Position numbers and translations under genes: made by a program
Part shown: positions 24,990 to 34,476 of the stretch, piece by piece
Layout of the letters: every line of letters starts with the position of its first letter
Position numbering within the stretch: the stretch's first letter is position 1
Origin: WFQV01 sp964611145
GTDB lineage: Bacteria > Bacteroidota > Ignavibacteria > Ignavibacteriales > Melioribacteraceae
NCBI GenBank assembly: GCA_964611145.1
Contig: CAZSYM010000009.1
Coordinates: 1 to 64,000, forward strand
Direction: 5' to 3'
Length of the DNA stretch: 64,000 nt
Notes under the pieces: generated by a model
The model's database searches: none
The model's input: only the letters and a program-made list of their open reading frames with translations
What the model was told of the DNA's origin: nothing

Positions 24990-27900
24990 TTGAACATCCG
25001 CAAAGGTTTAGGAATAATTCTTCTTGCGTTAAACGGGATTATCTCCGCCCAATCGAGCTATCTTTTTTGTGAAAAGAAGGACACTTTTAGCGTAAACATC
25101 GAAAATAAATATTATCTTTCCTCCGTTGCAATTTTACCTAAAACGCTCGAAATTAAAATTGATACTGTAAAAGTTCCCGCCGAATATTTCCGTTATCATA
25201 AAGATGAAAACTATTTCGAGCTGTCGGATTCCGTACACGTTACCCTTGCGGATACACTCATAGCCAGCTATAAATGTATTCGAACGGGGCTTAAAAGAAC
25301 TTACGAGAAAAGACGATTGGTAAAGGTGAACGAGAAAATTTTCGGAGGCAAGGTTCGGAAGGCTCAATCGCTTTCGACCGCCTTGAGCAATCGTTCCATT
25401 TTCGGAGAGAATATCCGTAAGAGTGGAACAATCTTGCGCGGATTTACAATCGGCACGAATCAAGATTTTAAACTTAATAGCGGCTTGCGTCTGCAACTTG
25501 CGGGTAAGCTGGCGGAAAATATCGACCTTGTGGCGGCTCTTACGGACGAAAACACTCCTATTCAACCCGAAGGGAATACCGAAAGACTCGAAGAACTGGA
25601 TAAGGTTTTTATTCAATTAAAAAGCCCTTTTGCCACTGGAGTTTTCGGCGATTATGAATTCGCGAGCGAAATAGGAACTTTCGGAAAGATTACAAGAAAA
25701 TTACAAGGATTGCAAGGTGAATTCAGATATGAAAATAATTCGGTCAAAGTGGCTTATGCTTCTTCGCGGGGAAAATTTTGGACGAATCGATTTAACGGGC
25801 TCGACGGTGTTCAAGGTCCCTATCGCCTGACCGGTAAGAACAATCAAAGGGATATAGTAATAATTGCTGGGAGCGAACGCGTGTATCTCGACGGGAAATT
25901 GCTAAAAAGGGGTGAAAATAACGATTACACCATTGAATATGCCAATGCGGAAATAACTTTTACTCCCAAAAGAATGATTACCTCCGCCTCGAGGATTAGC
26001 GTTGATTTCGAATATACCGATAGAAAATTCAAGCGGGATTTTATCGGCGCTTCCGCGCAATTGAAAGGGATATTAAAAAATCTAGATGTTAAAATGAGTT
26101 TCTTTTCCGAGGGAGATAATAAAAACAATCCTCTCGATGTTATTCTTAGCGAGGACGATAAACGAATCCTGCAACGTGCTGGTGACGATAGGAATAAAGC
26201 GGTAAAAAGCGGTGTAACGCTCGGCAAAAAGGATTCGCTCGGTATTCCCCGCGGCACTTATCTTAAGAGAGATACTTTAATAAACGGACAAAAATTCTTT
26301 TTCTATGTCTATGCCCCCGGAAACGATTCTTCTTTTTACAATGTTTCTTTCAGTTATATTGGCACGGGAAAAGGAGATTATATAAAAGAAAGTCTGGGAA
26401 ATTATAAATTCGTCGGTATCGGGAAAGGTGAGTATTTGCCACTTGTTTATCTGCCTTTGCCTCAAACCCATAAAGGGGGAAATGTGGTTTTCTCTTTTGC
26501 CCCATTTGAAAATTTTTCCGCCGATTTCGAACTTGCCGGGAGTATTACGGATTTGAACGCCTTTTCGCCTTTGGATGATGCGGATAATTCCGGCTATGCA
26601 AGGAATTTGTTTTTGCGGTTAAAAGAAACCAAAATAAACGTGCGTGGAAAAACCCTTGCGAGCGTGGGATTTTCTCTGCATGATAGATATGTTGAAAACA
26701 AATTTCTTGCCTTCTCTCGTTTCAATCCGGTGGAATTTAATCGCGATTATAACATAGGGGAAAACGAAAAAGGAAACGAGCTTTTAAGAGAAGCGGAATT
26801 AAAAATTACTTCTTTTAATTTGATAAAAATCGGGGCGGAATATGGAAAATTGCAGAGGGGAAAACACTTTGTATCCGAAAGATTCGCTACCGTTTTTTCA
26901 TTGACGCCTTCTCGAATAGGGACCGTTGATTTCAAGGTGAACTTGGCGAAGAGCAAAAACGGTGAACTTGCTTCCAATTGGATTGAACAAAAAGGCAACG
27001 CCGAACTGAAACTTTGGGAATTAAAACCCGGCTTGAGTTATAATTTTGAAAAAAAAGAATCTCTTGCAAAGGATTCTCTTTTGGGGGATAGTCATAAATA
27101 TTTCGAGATTGCGCCTTATCTTAAACTAAATTCTTCGAGAAATTTGGAAACCTCCCTGCGCTATTCTTTTCGGGAGGAATATTTCCCAATCGGAAATGTT
27201 TTGAATAAGGAATCCCGAGCAACCCTTGCTACTTTGCATTTGAAGTATTCCGGCAATAGGGAATTTTCCACCACTTTCGATATTTCATGGAGGAATAAAA
27301 AGATTGAGCGGGATTTTGTCTCCGAAGGAAAAACCGATAACCGAACCGTTTTGATTTACTCCGATTCTCGATTCGGATTGTTTAAGAATTTTCTGCGCGG
27401 AAGTTTTTTCTACAAAGCCGCAACCGAAAGAACGGCAAAGATGAACAAAGTGTTCGTGCGCGTTCCCGTGGGAAACGGCAATTATATTTATTTGGGCGAT
27501 CTTAACAAAAACGGCATTGCGGACGATTTCGAATTCCGCCAGACTGAATTTAACGGGGATTACATTTTGACGACCGTCCCGACGGATAAATTGTATCCCA
27601 CTATGAATTTGAAAACCAATATGCGATTAAAAACGGATTTCGGTAAAATTGTTCGCGGGAACGGATTCCTAAGGAAAATACTCGGGCAAATTTCTACCGA
27701 GACTTTTTATAGAATCGAAGAAAAAAGCACCGAAGAGAATCTCCAAAGAATTTATCTGCTTAATCTTAAATATTTTTTGCGAGAAGCTACGACGATTCAC
27801 GGAATGCAAACTTTTCAAAACGATGTTTATTTCGGAAAGCGAAACCGAGAGCTTTCCTTGAGGTACAGATTCTTACAAACCAAAAGACTTAACAAGTATA

Positions 27901-28445
27901 GTTCAGGTACCGAATTGGGGTATTATCGTGAACACTCGCTGCGAATGAAATTCCGCGTGATAAAAGGCGTTAACAATCGAACGGTTCTGAAACAAACGAC
28001 CCGCAATTCCCTGGCGCCCGCCGTGATGCAAAGGAGTTTTCAAATAAAATCGCAAAGTTTAAGCTCGGAGTTTTCATATTATTTGCTTCGAAATTTGGAG
28101 CTTGGTTTTTCTTTTCTGACGCGAGAAAGCGAAGACGCTTTCCCTCGAAAACCGATTGTGATTGACGAAAACAGCCAAACGTTGAGAATAACCGTTTTGT
28201 TCAAAGGGCGAGGACGTTTGAGGTTCGAGGCGGAACGAATCGAACTCGAGGGCGAAACACACGGCTATCTTGTACCTTTTGAAATAACGGAAGGGAACGC
28301 AATTGGGAAAAATTATATTTTGCGCTTAAATTTTGATTATCGAATCGCTTCGAATTTGCAAGTTAATGTCGCATATTGGGGAAGAAAAATCGGAGAGGGG
28401 AAATTTGTTCATAATTTACGTGCGGAAGCGCGAGCATATTTTTAG
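24990..28445 (+). CDS. Large outer-membrane beta-barrel protein of unknown function
   Basis: Protein of 1151 residues. It starts with TTG at 24990 and has a signal peptide ending near residue 20 (GIISAQ). A presumed periplasmic N-terminal part (about 20-330) includes GSERVYLDGKLLKRGENNDY followed by TIEYANAEITFTPKRMITSA and SRISVDFEYT. The rest is alternating strands rich in aromatic residues, ending in Phe, as in barrels. The TIEYANAEITF..SASRISVDFEY pattern recalls segments of the T9SS translocon SprA, but the protein is less than half SprA's length, so I do not assign it. Twelve bases separate it from a Nudix gene. A role in export or surface assembly is only a guess. Confidence 0.65.
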   Translation: MNIRKGLGIILLALNGIISAQSSYLFCEKKDTFSVNIENKYYLSSVAILPKTLEIKIDTVKVPAEYFRYHKDENYFELSDSVHVTLADTLIASYKCIRTGLKRTYEKRRLVKVNEKIFGGKVRKAQSLSTALSNRSIFGENIRKSGTILRGFTIGTNQDFKLNSGLRLQLAGKLAENIDLVAALTDENTPIQPEGNTERLEELDKVFIQLKSPFATGVFGDYEFASEIGTFGKITRKLQGLQGEFRYENNSVKVAYASSRGKFWTNRFNGLDGVQGPYRLTGKNNQRDIVIIAGSERVYLDGKLLKRGENNDYTIEYANAEITFTPKRMITSASRISVDFEYTDRKFKRDFIGASAQLKGILKNLDVKMSFFSEGDNKNNPLDVILSEDDKRILQRAGDDRNKAVKSGVTLGKKDSLGIPRGTYLKRDTLINGQKFFFYVYAPGNDSSFYNVSFSYIGTGKGDYIKESLGNYKFVGIGKGEYLPLVYLPLPQTHKGGNVVFSFAPFENFSADFELAGSITDLNAFSPLDDADNSGYARNLFLRLKETKINVRGKTLASVGFSLHDRYVENKFLAFSRFNPVEFNRDYNIGENEKGNELLREAELKITSFNLIKIGAEYGKLQRGKHFVSERFATVFSLTPSRIGTVDFKVNLAKSKNGELASNWIEQKGNAELKLWELKPGLSYNFEKKESLAKDSLLGDSHKYFEIAPYLKLNSSRNLETSLRYSFREEYFPIGNVLNKESRATLATLHLKYSGNREFSTTFDISWRNKKIERDFVSEGKTDNRTVLIYSDSRFGLFKNFLRGSFFYKAATERTAKMNKVFVRVPVGNGNYIYLGDLNKNGIADDFEFRQTEFNGDYILTTVPTDKLYPTMNLKTNMRLKTDFGKIVRGNGFLRKILGQISTETFYRIEEKSTEENLQRIYLLNLKYFLREATTIHGMQTFQNDVYFGKRNRELSLRYRFLQTKRLNKYSSGTELGYYREHSLRMKFRVIKGVNNRTVLKQTTRNSLAPAVMQRSFQIKSQSLSSEFSYYLLRNLELGFSFLTRESEDAFPRKPIVIDENSQTLRITVLFKGRGRLRFEAERIELEGETHGYLVPFEITEGNAIGKNYILRLNFDYRIASNLQVNVAYWGRKIGEGKFVHNLRAEARAYF

Positions 28446-28457
28446 TACGAGGTAGAA

Positions 28458-28916
28458 ATGGAAGAAAAAATCGAAATGATTGAAGCCCATATTTTCAGAG
28501 AAAAAGGCGGGAGTTTGGAATTCCTTCTTTTGAAACGTTCCAAAACGGAAATTTATCCCGGATTATGGCAAATGGTTACCGGTAGTGTGGAAGCAGGAGA
28601 AAAAGCGCCCGAAGCGGCGATTCGTGAAATCAAAGAAGAAACGGGGTTAAGCCCACGTCGGTTATGGACGGTTCCTCATATAAATTCTTTTTATTCGGTA
28701 TGGAAGGATAAAATAATTTTCATTCCCGTTTTCGCCGCTCTTACGAACGCGGAGGAAATTTTACTCTCGGAGGAACATGTGGAATTTGCGTGGTTTCCTC
28801 CCGATAAAGCAATTGAACTCTTAGCGTGGGAAGGACAAAGAAAATCGGTGGAAATAATAACGGATTATTATTTGTACAGAAGGGAATTTCTGGATATGTT
28901 AGAGATAAAACTTTAA
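28458..28916 (+). CDS. Nudix hydrolase
   Basis: Protein of 152 residues. The Nudix box GSVEAGEKAPEAAIREIKEE continuing TGL fits GX5EX7REUXEEXGU exactly and binds Mg2+ for hydrolysis of a nucleoside diphosphate linked to another moiety. The N-terminal MIEAHIFREKGGSLEFLLLKR and LWQMVTGSVE resemble dihydroneopterin-triphosphate or dATP pyrophosphatases (NudB-like), but substrate cannot be fixed. It follows the large outer-membrane protein by 12 bases, probably on the same transcript, with no obvious functional link. Confidence 0.92.
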   Translation: MEEKIEMIEAHIFREKGGSLEFLLLKRSKTEIYPGLWQMVTGSVEAGEKAPEAAIREIKEETGLSPRRLWTVPHINSFYSVWKDKIIFIPVFAALTNAEEILLSEEHVEFAWFPPDKAIELLAWEGQRKSVEIITDYYLYRREFLDMLEIKL

Positions 28917-28928
28917 TAAAAAGTTTAA

Positions 28929-28973
28929 GGCAAGGAGCATGGAGAAATCACTCTTAGCTCCATGCTCCTTGCC
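28929..28973. terminator. Perfect 16-bp hairpin between the Nudix gene and htpG
   Basis: GGCAAGGAGCATGGAG at 28929-28944 pairs without mismatch with 28958-28973, leaving a 13-base loop. It sits in the 64-base gap between convergent genes. On the minus strand it is followed by TTAAACTTTTTATT, a fair T-rich tail for htpG. On the plus strand the tail is poor. Its long GC-rich stem would also fit a dispersed intergenic palindrome. No second copy was noticed in this window. Confidence 0.6.
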
Positions 28974-28980
28974 ATGAGAT

Positions 28981-30882
28981 TTATTTATCTGATTGTTTTA
29001 AATACCATTCGCTTGATTTTTCAAGCAATTCGTTCATGCGTGCTACGAGTTTATGCGGGTCTTCCAACATTCCTTCCAAGAGGAGAGCGGCTCCGTAAAG
29101 CTGTTCGGTAACATTTATAATGTATTCGTCATCGGGATTCTTCTTGAATATTTCAATCAGGTTTCTGACTAATTTATGATTCGGATTGATTTCCAGTATA
29201 CGTTCATCTTTCCCGACTTCCTGGTTTGCGAGCTTCAAGAGTTTTCTCATGGAAGTCGATAGTGTATCGTCCGCATTTACAAGGCATGAAGGACTATCTG
29301 AAAGTCGTTTCGATTCTACCACATCTTTTACTCGCTCGCCCAGAATTTTTTTCATTTTGGCAAGCAGACTGCTAAAGTGTTTTTTCTCGTCTTTTGTAAG
29401 CTCCGGAAGCTCTTCCTTCTTCGATTCTTCCGCATCTCCGAGCTTTTCCAGCTTTTTCAAATCCGCCGTGTCCACACTCTTGAACTCGTAATCCTTATAC
29501 TTACGCAGTGAAGATACCACCAATTCCTCCGTGGGGTCATAGAGATAAAGCACCTCCACGCCTTTTTTCTTAAATATTTCCAAATGCGGATCGAGTTCAA
29601 CCGCCTCGCGGCTGTTTCCAAGTACGTAATAAATTTCTTTTTGATCTTTCTTCATGCGCGAGACGTAATCCGCCAGAGAAACGAGTTCATCCTTTTGAGC
29701 ATTGGAGGAATCAAATCTTAAAAGCTCCGTGAATTTATCGAGATTGGTGAAGTCCATGTAACCGAGTCGGAAAACTTTTCCGTGTTCTTTCCAAAAAGCC
29801 TTATACTCGTCGGGATTATTTTTAGCCTTGTCCAGCAGAAAGGAAAGCACGTGATTTGTTACACTGCTTGCTATTTTGTGGAAAATCGTGTTTTCCTGAA
29901 GAGTCTCGCGGGAAATGTTCAAGGGCAAATCTTCCGAATCCACAACTCCCTTCACGAAACTCAAATATTCGGGTAGCAAGTCTTTATTTTTATGTTGAAT
30001 CAAAACGCGTCTTACGTAAAGGTCAAGCCCGTAGTTTTCCCTATCCATCCAGAAAAATTCATCGTGCTTTTTGGGAACGAACATAAGAGCATGGAACTGA
30101 ATGGGAGCGTCAACAGATTTATGAATAACAAACATCGGTTCTTCCGTATCATAAGTAAGGAATTTATAGAACTCCGTGTATTGTTCCTTTTTAATTGAGG
30201 TTTTCGGTTCTCTCCAAATTGCCGCGATAGTGTTAACACGGTCTTTCCCTAAGAAAATGGGGAAGGAAATAAAATTGGAATGCTTTTTAATGATGCTTTC
30301 CAATCTGTATTTTTCTGCAAATTCTTTGGCATCGTCTTTCAAGTGGATTTCGATTGAAGTGCCGCGTTTGATTTTTTCGTCCAATATTTCCACTTCGAAA
30401 CTCCCGCTTCCGTCCGAACGCCAGCGACATGCGGGTTCTTCCGGTTTATAGGATTTGGTTTTAATAATAACTTCTTTGGCGACCATAAAAACCGAATAGA
30501 AACCCACGCCGAATTTACCGATGATATTGTTGGCGTCGGCTTTGTTTTCCGCCAATGTTTTCAAGAACTCTGCGGAACCCGATTTCGCAATCGTACCGAT
30601 ATTCTTGACCAATTCATCTTTCGTCATTCCGATTCCCGTATCGGAAACCGTTAATGTGTTGTTTTTCTCATCGAAATCCACATGAATTTCCAAAGGTAAA
30701 TCTTTGTCAACGATTTCGGTTCCCCGATTAAGTTCGAATCTTACTTTATCCAACGCATCCGAGGCGTTCGAAATCAATTCCCTCAAAAATATTTCGCGGC
30801 TTGTATAAAGAGAGTTCACCAAGATGTCCAGAAGTTGTTTAACCTCGGCTTTGAATTTGTATTTGTGTTTCGTTTCGCTCAT
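28981..30882 (-). CDS. htpG: Hsp90-family chaperone HtpG
   Basis: Protein of 633 residues, the full HtpG length. The N-terminal GHKL ATPase shows ELISNASDALDK, VSDTGIGMTKDEL, IAKSGSAEFL and IGKFGVGFYS. The middle domain includes DSEDLPLNISRETLQ. The C-terminal dimerisation region ends near EKSSEWYLKQ. It remodels client proteins in the cytosol, usually with DnaK/DnaJ. ATG at 30882 has AGGAGG five bases upstream and is preferred over the adjacent TTG. It is the last gene of a chaperone/protease cluster, 17 bases after the CbpA-type gene, which suggests joint heat induction. Confidence 0.97.
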   Translation of the reverse strand: MSETKHKYKFKAEVKQLLDILVNSLYTSREIFLRELISNASDALDKVRFELNRGTEIVDKDLPLEIHVDFDEKNNTLTVSDTGIGMTKDELVKNIGTIAKSGSAEFLKTLAENKADANNIIGKFGVGFYSVFMVAKEVIIKTKSYKPEEPACRWRSDGSGSFEVEILDEKIKRGTSIEIHLKDDAKEFAEKYRLESIIKKHSNFISFPIFLGKDRVNTIAAIWREPKTSIKKEQYTEFYKFLTYDTEEPMFVIHKSVDAPIQFHALMFVPKKHDEFFWMDRENYGLDLYVRRVLIQHKNKDLLPEYLSFVKGVVDSEDLPLNISRETLQENTIFHKIASSVTNHVLSFLLDKAKNNPDEYKAFWKEHGKVFRLGYMDFTNLDKFTELLRFDSSNAQKDELVSLADYVSRMKKDQKEIYYVLGNSREAVELDPHLEIFKKKGVEVLYLYDPTEELVVSSLRKYKDYEFKSVDTADLKKLEKLGDAEESKKEELPELTKDEKKHFSSLLAKMKKILGERVKDVVESKRLSDSPSCLVNADDTLSTSMRKLLKLANQEVGKDERILEINPNHKLVRNLIEIFKKNPDDEYIINVTEQLYGAALLLEGMLEDPHKLVARMNELLEKSSEWYLKQSDK

Positions 30883-30902
30883 CAATTCCTCCTCCGAATT
30901 GT

Positions 30903-31859
30903 TTAACCCGAATATTTTTCTTTTAATCTTTTAATTATATCCAAATCTTCTTTGGAAATATTTTCCGGTACGGTAAAATTCAGGCGGATGAACAAGTCCC
31001 CGCGCGCACCGATATTATTGGCTTTTGGCATTCCCATGCCTTTTATCCTCAGTATTTTCGAGCTGTCCGTCCGCGGCGGGATTTTGACCGCAATTTTTTT
31101 ACCGTCAAGCGTCTTTATGGTTTTGGTCGTACCGGTAACAGCGCTGAAAATGTCCACGTCGAGAGTATAATAAAGGTCGTCTCCTTTGCGTTCGAAGAAA
31201 GGATCGGCAATAATGTGAATTTTCAAATAGAGGTCGCCTCGTTCCCCGCCGTTTATTCCTTCACCGCCTTGATTTCTTACGCGCAGTTTTTGTCCGTCCG
31301 TAATTCCCGGATTGATTTTCACGTTGATTTTTCGTCCGTCAACAACTATTTGTCTTTTGGTTCCCGTCAAAGCCTCGGCAAGGGTAATGTTCAAAGTGGT
31401 TTCATAATCTTGCCCTTTCCGGGAACCGTTACGCCCGCGTGCATAAGTGCCGAAATCGGTTTCGGAGGAAGCGAAACCGCCTCCTCCGAAAAAGCTTTTG
31501 AAGAAATCGGAAAATCCACCTAAACCGCCGAATAGGTCATCGAAATCACCGACGGAAAAGTGATATGTCCTTCCGCCGCCCCCGAAATTTCCTCCGAACC
31601 AATCGTGAGCCTGATTGGCGTTCATGTTTTGATAATACTTCCAATTCGCTCCCAACTGGTCATATTTTTTCCTTTTTTCGGGGTCGCTCAGTACCTCGTG
31701 GGCTTCGGTGATTTCCTTAAACTTTTCCTCGGCGGCTTTATCTCCGGGATTTCTATCCGGATGATATTTCAAGGCAAGCTTTCTATAAGCCTTTTTTATC
31801 TCTTCCTGTGTTGCATTCTTATCTACGCCGAGTATTTTATAATAATCCTTGAATTCCAT
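30903..31859 (-). CDS. cbpA: CbpA-type DnaJ co-chaperone (no zinc finger)
   Basis: Protein of 318 residues. The J domain at 1-70 has the HPD motif at 33-35, which stimulates DnaK ATPase. A Gly/Phe-rich linker spans about 85-150 (GGFSDFFKSFFGGGG). The C-terminal substrate-binding halves are DYETTLNITLAEALTGTKRQ and DLYYTLDVDIFSAVTGTTK. The cysteine-rich zinc domain of canonical DnaJ is absent, so this is the CbpA class. It lies between degP and htpG with gaps of 18 and 17 bases. DnaK is not in the window. The symbol reflects domain architecture, not proven orthology. Confidence 0.9.
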   Translation of the reverse strand: MEFKDYYKILGVDKNATQEEIKKAYRKLALKYHPDRNPGDKAAEEKFKEITEAHEVLSDPEKRKKYDQLGANWKYYQNMNANQAHDWFGGNFGGGGRTYHFSVGDFDDLFGGLGGFSDFFKSFFGGGGFASSETDFGTYARGRNGSRKGQDYETTLNITLAEALTGTKRQIVVDGRKINVKINPGITDGQKLRVRNQGGEGINGGERGDLYLKIHIIADPFFERKGDDLYYTLDVDIFSAVTGTTKTIKTLDGKKIAVKIPPRTDSSKILRIKGMGMPKANNIGARGDLFIRLNFTVPENISKEDLDIIKRLKEKYSG

Positions 31860-31877
31860 ATTCCGAACTCACCTCCA

Positions 31878-33395
31878 TTATCCGCCAAGCGTGAAAGCGA
31901 CAAAGAATTTTCTTTCACCCTTTTGAACTCTTAGTATTACAACGTCGCCTTTCTTAAGATTTTTGACGGCTTTGTTGAAAGAATCTATGCCGTCGATTTT
32001 GTGATTGTTTACGGCAAGAATAACATCGCCTTCGCCGAGTCCTGCGCGGGCGGCGGGGCTAAAGCGTTTCAAATCTACCACAATTACGCCGCTCACGTCT
32101 TCGGGAATACCGTATTTCTTTGCCGTGCGGGAGTTGATGGCGGCGACGTTAAACCCGAACAAATCTTGAAGTTTCACTTTGGATGTTTGAGTAACTTTTT
32201 CCGGTTCCAAGGTTCCGAGTTTAACGTCAATTTCCTTTTCATCCCCGTCTCTTAAAACTTTAAGTGTAACTTCGGTACCGGGTTTTGTGGAAGCCACCCA
32301 ATTTCGCAATTGTGTGCTGTTTCTAATTTTCTTGCCGTTGAAAGCAATCACTACGTCGCCCGCCTTGATACCGGCTTTTTCTGCAGGACCGTTTTTCATA
32401 ACATCCGCAATCAAGGCGCCTTCTTTTACGCTTAGGTTCATAGCTTCCGCCATTGTGGGCGTAAGGTCTTGAATATAAGCGCCCAAATATCCGCGAACAA
32501 CTTTTCCGTTTGTCTTAAGTTGTTCCATGATTTCTTTCGCCATGTTTATCGGGACGGCAAAACCTATTCCTTGAAAACCACCGCTTTGAGTTGCAATTGC
32601 GGAATTTATTCCTACGACTTCTCCGTCCAGATTAACCAAAGCGCCTCCCGAATTACCGGGATTAATAGCGGCGTCGGTTTGTATAAAATCCTCGTAATCC
32701 GCCAATCCCATATTCGAGCGCCCTTTTGCACTTACGATTCCGCTCGTTACGGTATGATCGAGATTCGGGTTGAGCGGGCTACCGATTGCCAATACCATTT
32801 CGCCCACTTGCAATTTGTCGCTGTCGCCAAGTTTTGCAACGGGTAAATCTTTTGCGTCTATTTTAATCAGAGCAATGTCGGTTTTCGGGTCGGTGCCGAT
32901 AACTTTAGCTTCGAAAGTTCTTTTGTCAATCAATCGAACACGAACTTTATCAGCTCCTTTCACCACGTGATTGTTTGTAAGAATATAACCGTCGGCGCTA
33001 ACTATTACGCCGGAGCCCATTCCCTCTTGAACGAATTCTTTTTTCTTCGGTTTCTGCGGTTTGATTTTCCCGCCGAAAAAATCTCCGAAGAAATCCTCGA
33101 AAGGTGTATTGAAAAAGGGAAAAGGAGATTCGTTAATTTTATAAACTTTTTCCGTGAACACGGTAACAACCGTCGGAGTTACGGCTTTTGCAATATCTAC
33201 CAAAGCGTTGTTAAAATCTTTCAAAGTGCGAATAGGTCTTTCGGCGGCAGATTTGAGCGTGTCTATCGATGTGGATTGCTCCATTGCCAAAACACTAGGT
33301 GCATTCGATTTGCTTACGTTGGAAAAAACCAAAGCGCCAACAATAATTCCTATTAAAATCAAAACAAATCCCGGTAAACGATATTTTCTTTCCAT
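31878..33395 (-). CDS. degP: DegP/HtrA-type serine endoprotease (Do family)
   Basis: Protein of 505 residues. An N-terminal signal/anchor helix (about 8-26) leads to the trypsin-like domain with His143 (ILTNNHVVKG), Asp173 (KTDIALIKID) and Ser249 (NPGNSGGALVN). Two PDZ domains follow (about 290-375 and 400-500), as in DegP and DegQ. It degrades or refolds damaged envelope proteins. An unusual Phe/Pro/Lys-rich insert (PFPFFNTPFEDFFGDFFGGK, then IKPQKPKKK) sits in the LA-loop region. It has a good ribosome-binding site (AAGGAGG) and sits in the stress cluster after four hsp20 genes. Confidence 0.95.
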   Translation of the reverse strand: MERKYRLPGFVLILIGIIVGALVFSNVSKSNAPSVLAMEQSTSIDTLKSAAERPIRTLKDFNNALVDIAKAVTPTVVTVFTEKVYKINESPFPFFNTPFEDFFGDFFGGKIKPQKPKKKEFVQEGMGSGVIVSADGYILTNNHVVKGADKVRVRLIDKRTFEAKVIGTDPKTDIALIKIDAKDLPVAKLGDSDKLQVGEMVLAIGSPLNPNLDHTVTSGIVSAKGRSNMGLADYEDFIQTDAAINPGNSGGALVNLDGEVVGINSAIATQSGGFQGIGFAVPINMAKEIMEQLKTNGKVVRGYLGAYIQDLTPTMAEAMNLSVKEGALIADVMKNGPAEKAGIKAGDVVIAFNGKKIRNSTQLRNWVASTKPGTEVTLKVLRDGDEKEIDVKLGTLEPEKVTQTSKVKLQDLFGFNVAAINSRTAKKYGIPEDVSGVIVVDLKRFSPAARAGLGEGDVILAVNNHKIDGIDSFNKAVKNLKKGDVVILRVQKGERKFFVAFTLGG

Positions 33396-33482
33396 TATTA
33401 CCTCCTTGAATTTAAAAACATTCGTCGCCGCTTATACAAAAGAAATCCGTCTAAGTTGCATTTTCCTCTTTTCCGGCTCGCC

Positions 33483-33935
33483 CTATTTTACCGGAATCTC
33501 AATAATATCGGACTTTTTCACGTTTTCTTTTGGCAGCGAAATAATCAATTGGCCGTTATTGAATTCGGCGGAAATTTTATCCTCGTTAATTTCCAAAGGC
33601 ACTTCGTACTCTCGATAAAAACGTCCGTAAGGTTTTTCTATTTTGTGATACTTAAAATTTTCGCTTTCATGCTCGGGTTTGCGAATTCCCCACACGGTCA
33701 ATCGCCCGTTCGAGTATTTTATTTTTACATCTTCTTTTTCCACACCGGGCAAATCTATTTTAAATTTGAAAAAGTCATTGTCTTCGTAAATGTCCGTCAA
33801 AGGCGACCATTCGTATTCAATGCCGGAAGAATGCCTTGGGGTGTGTTGTCGAGAGCGATTATGAAATCCGAAAAACTTTTCGAAATCTTTTTCAAAATCA
33901 AAAAAGCTTCCCAAATCTTCCCACAAGTCGAACAT
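33483..33935 (-). CDS. Small heat-shock protein Hsp20 (fourth in tandem)
   Basis: Protein of 150 residues with an alpha-crystallin domain (about 45-140): FFKFKIDLPGVEKEDVKIKY, GRLTVWGIR and the C-terminal ISLPKE. It binds unfolding proteins and prevents aggregation. The N-terminal arm is acidic and aromatic (LWEDLGSFFDFEKDFEKFFG), differing from its three neighbours. The C-terminal IxI-type anchor is IIEIPVK. It has its own AGGAGG site directly after an intrinsic terminator, so its expression may depend on read-through. Confidence 0.95.
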   Translation of the reverse strand: MFDLWEDLGSFFDFEKDFEKFFGFHNRSRQHTPRHSSGIEYEWSPLTDIYEDNDFFKFKIDLPGVEKEDVKIKYSNGRLTVWGIRKPEHESENFKYHKIEKPYGRFYREYEVPLEINEDKISAEFNNGQLIISLPKENVKKSDIIEIPVK

Positions 33936-33954
33936 TTTCTCACCTCCTTTGAAA

Positions 33955-33986
33955 AAGAAAAAAGGAGAGACAAAGGGTCTCTCCTT
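33955..33986 (-). terminator. Intrinsic terminator inside the hsp20 cluster
   Basis: On the minus strand AAGGAGAGAC (33986-33977) pairs with GTCTCTCCTT (33971-33962), loop of five, followed by TTTTCTTTTTC. The stem overlaps the stop codon of the gene at 33985-34443 and lies just before the ribosome-binding site of the next hsp20, so it may reduce downstream expression. Confidence 0.82.
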
Positions 33987-34443
33987 ATTTTACTTTAACC
34001 TCAATTTCCTTTGGTTTTGCGTCCTCGGCTTTCGGGATTGTTATCGTCAATTGTCCGTCTTTAAACTCGGCTTCAATCTTATCCTCTACGATTTTTTCAG
34101 GCAAGGAGAAAGAACGATAATACTTGCCGAAAGCTCTTTCGATTCTGTGATAGGTAGCCTTTTTGCTTACTTTCTCTTGCTTTCTCTCGCCGCTTATTGT
34201 TAACTCGCCATTGGCATAGCTAATCTTAACATCTTTTTTATCAATGCCTGGCAAATCCATTCTCAAAATATATTTGTCATCCTCTTCGATAATATCCGTA
34301 AGCGGCATCCAAACAGCGTTTTCCAAATCTTCGTCCTCGAAATCCCTCAAGCCGAAACGCGTGCTCAAAGAATTGAACAAGCGATTAAACTCTCTTTCCA
34401 TGTTCAACAACTCTTTAGCAGGATTCCATTTTACCAGTGCCAT
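33985..34443 (-). CDS. Small heat-shock protein Hsp20 (third in tandem)
   Basis: Protein of 152 residues in the classical bacterial Hsp20 form: MALVKWNPAKELLNMEREF, then WMPLTDIIEEDDKYILRMDL and PGIDKKDVKISYANGELTIS, GERKQE, and YYRSFSLPEKI. The alpha-crystallin domain covers about 45-140. The C-terminal tail ends KPKEIEVKVK, with an IxV motif for oligomer assembly. It is the most canonical of the four copies and has AGGAGGAGG upstream. It is followed immediately by a terminator overlapping the stop codon. Confidence 0.96.
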   Translation of the reverse strand: MALVKWNPAKELLNMEREFNRLFNSLSTRFGLRDFEDEDLENAVWMPLTDIIEEDDKYILRMDLPGIDKKDVKISYANGELTISGERKQEKVSKKATYHRIERAFGKYYRSFSLPEKIVEDKIEAEFKDGQLTITIPKAEDAKPKEIEVKVK

Positions 34444-34476
34444 AGTTGCCTCCTCCTATTTTGTTGAACATAACCG

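Noticed and set aside
24990..28445. Naming the large barrel as SprA
   Set aside because: Length is under half of SprA and only short phrases are similar.
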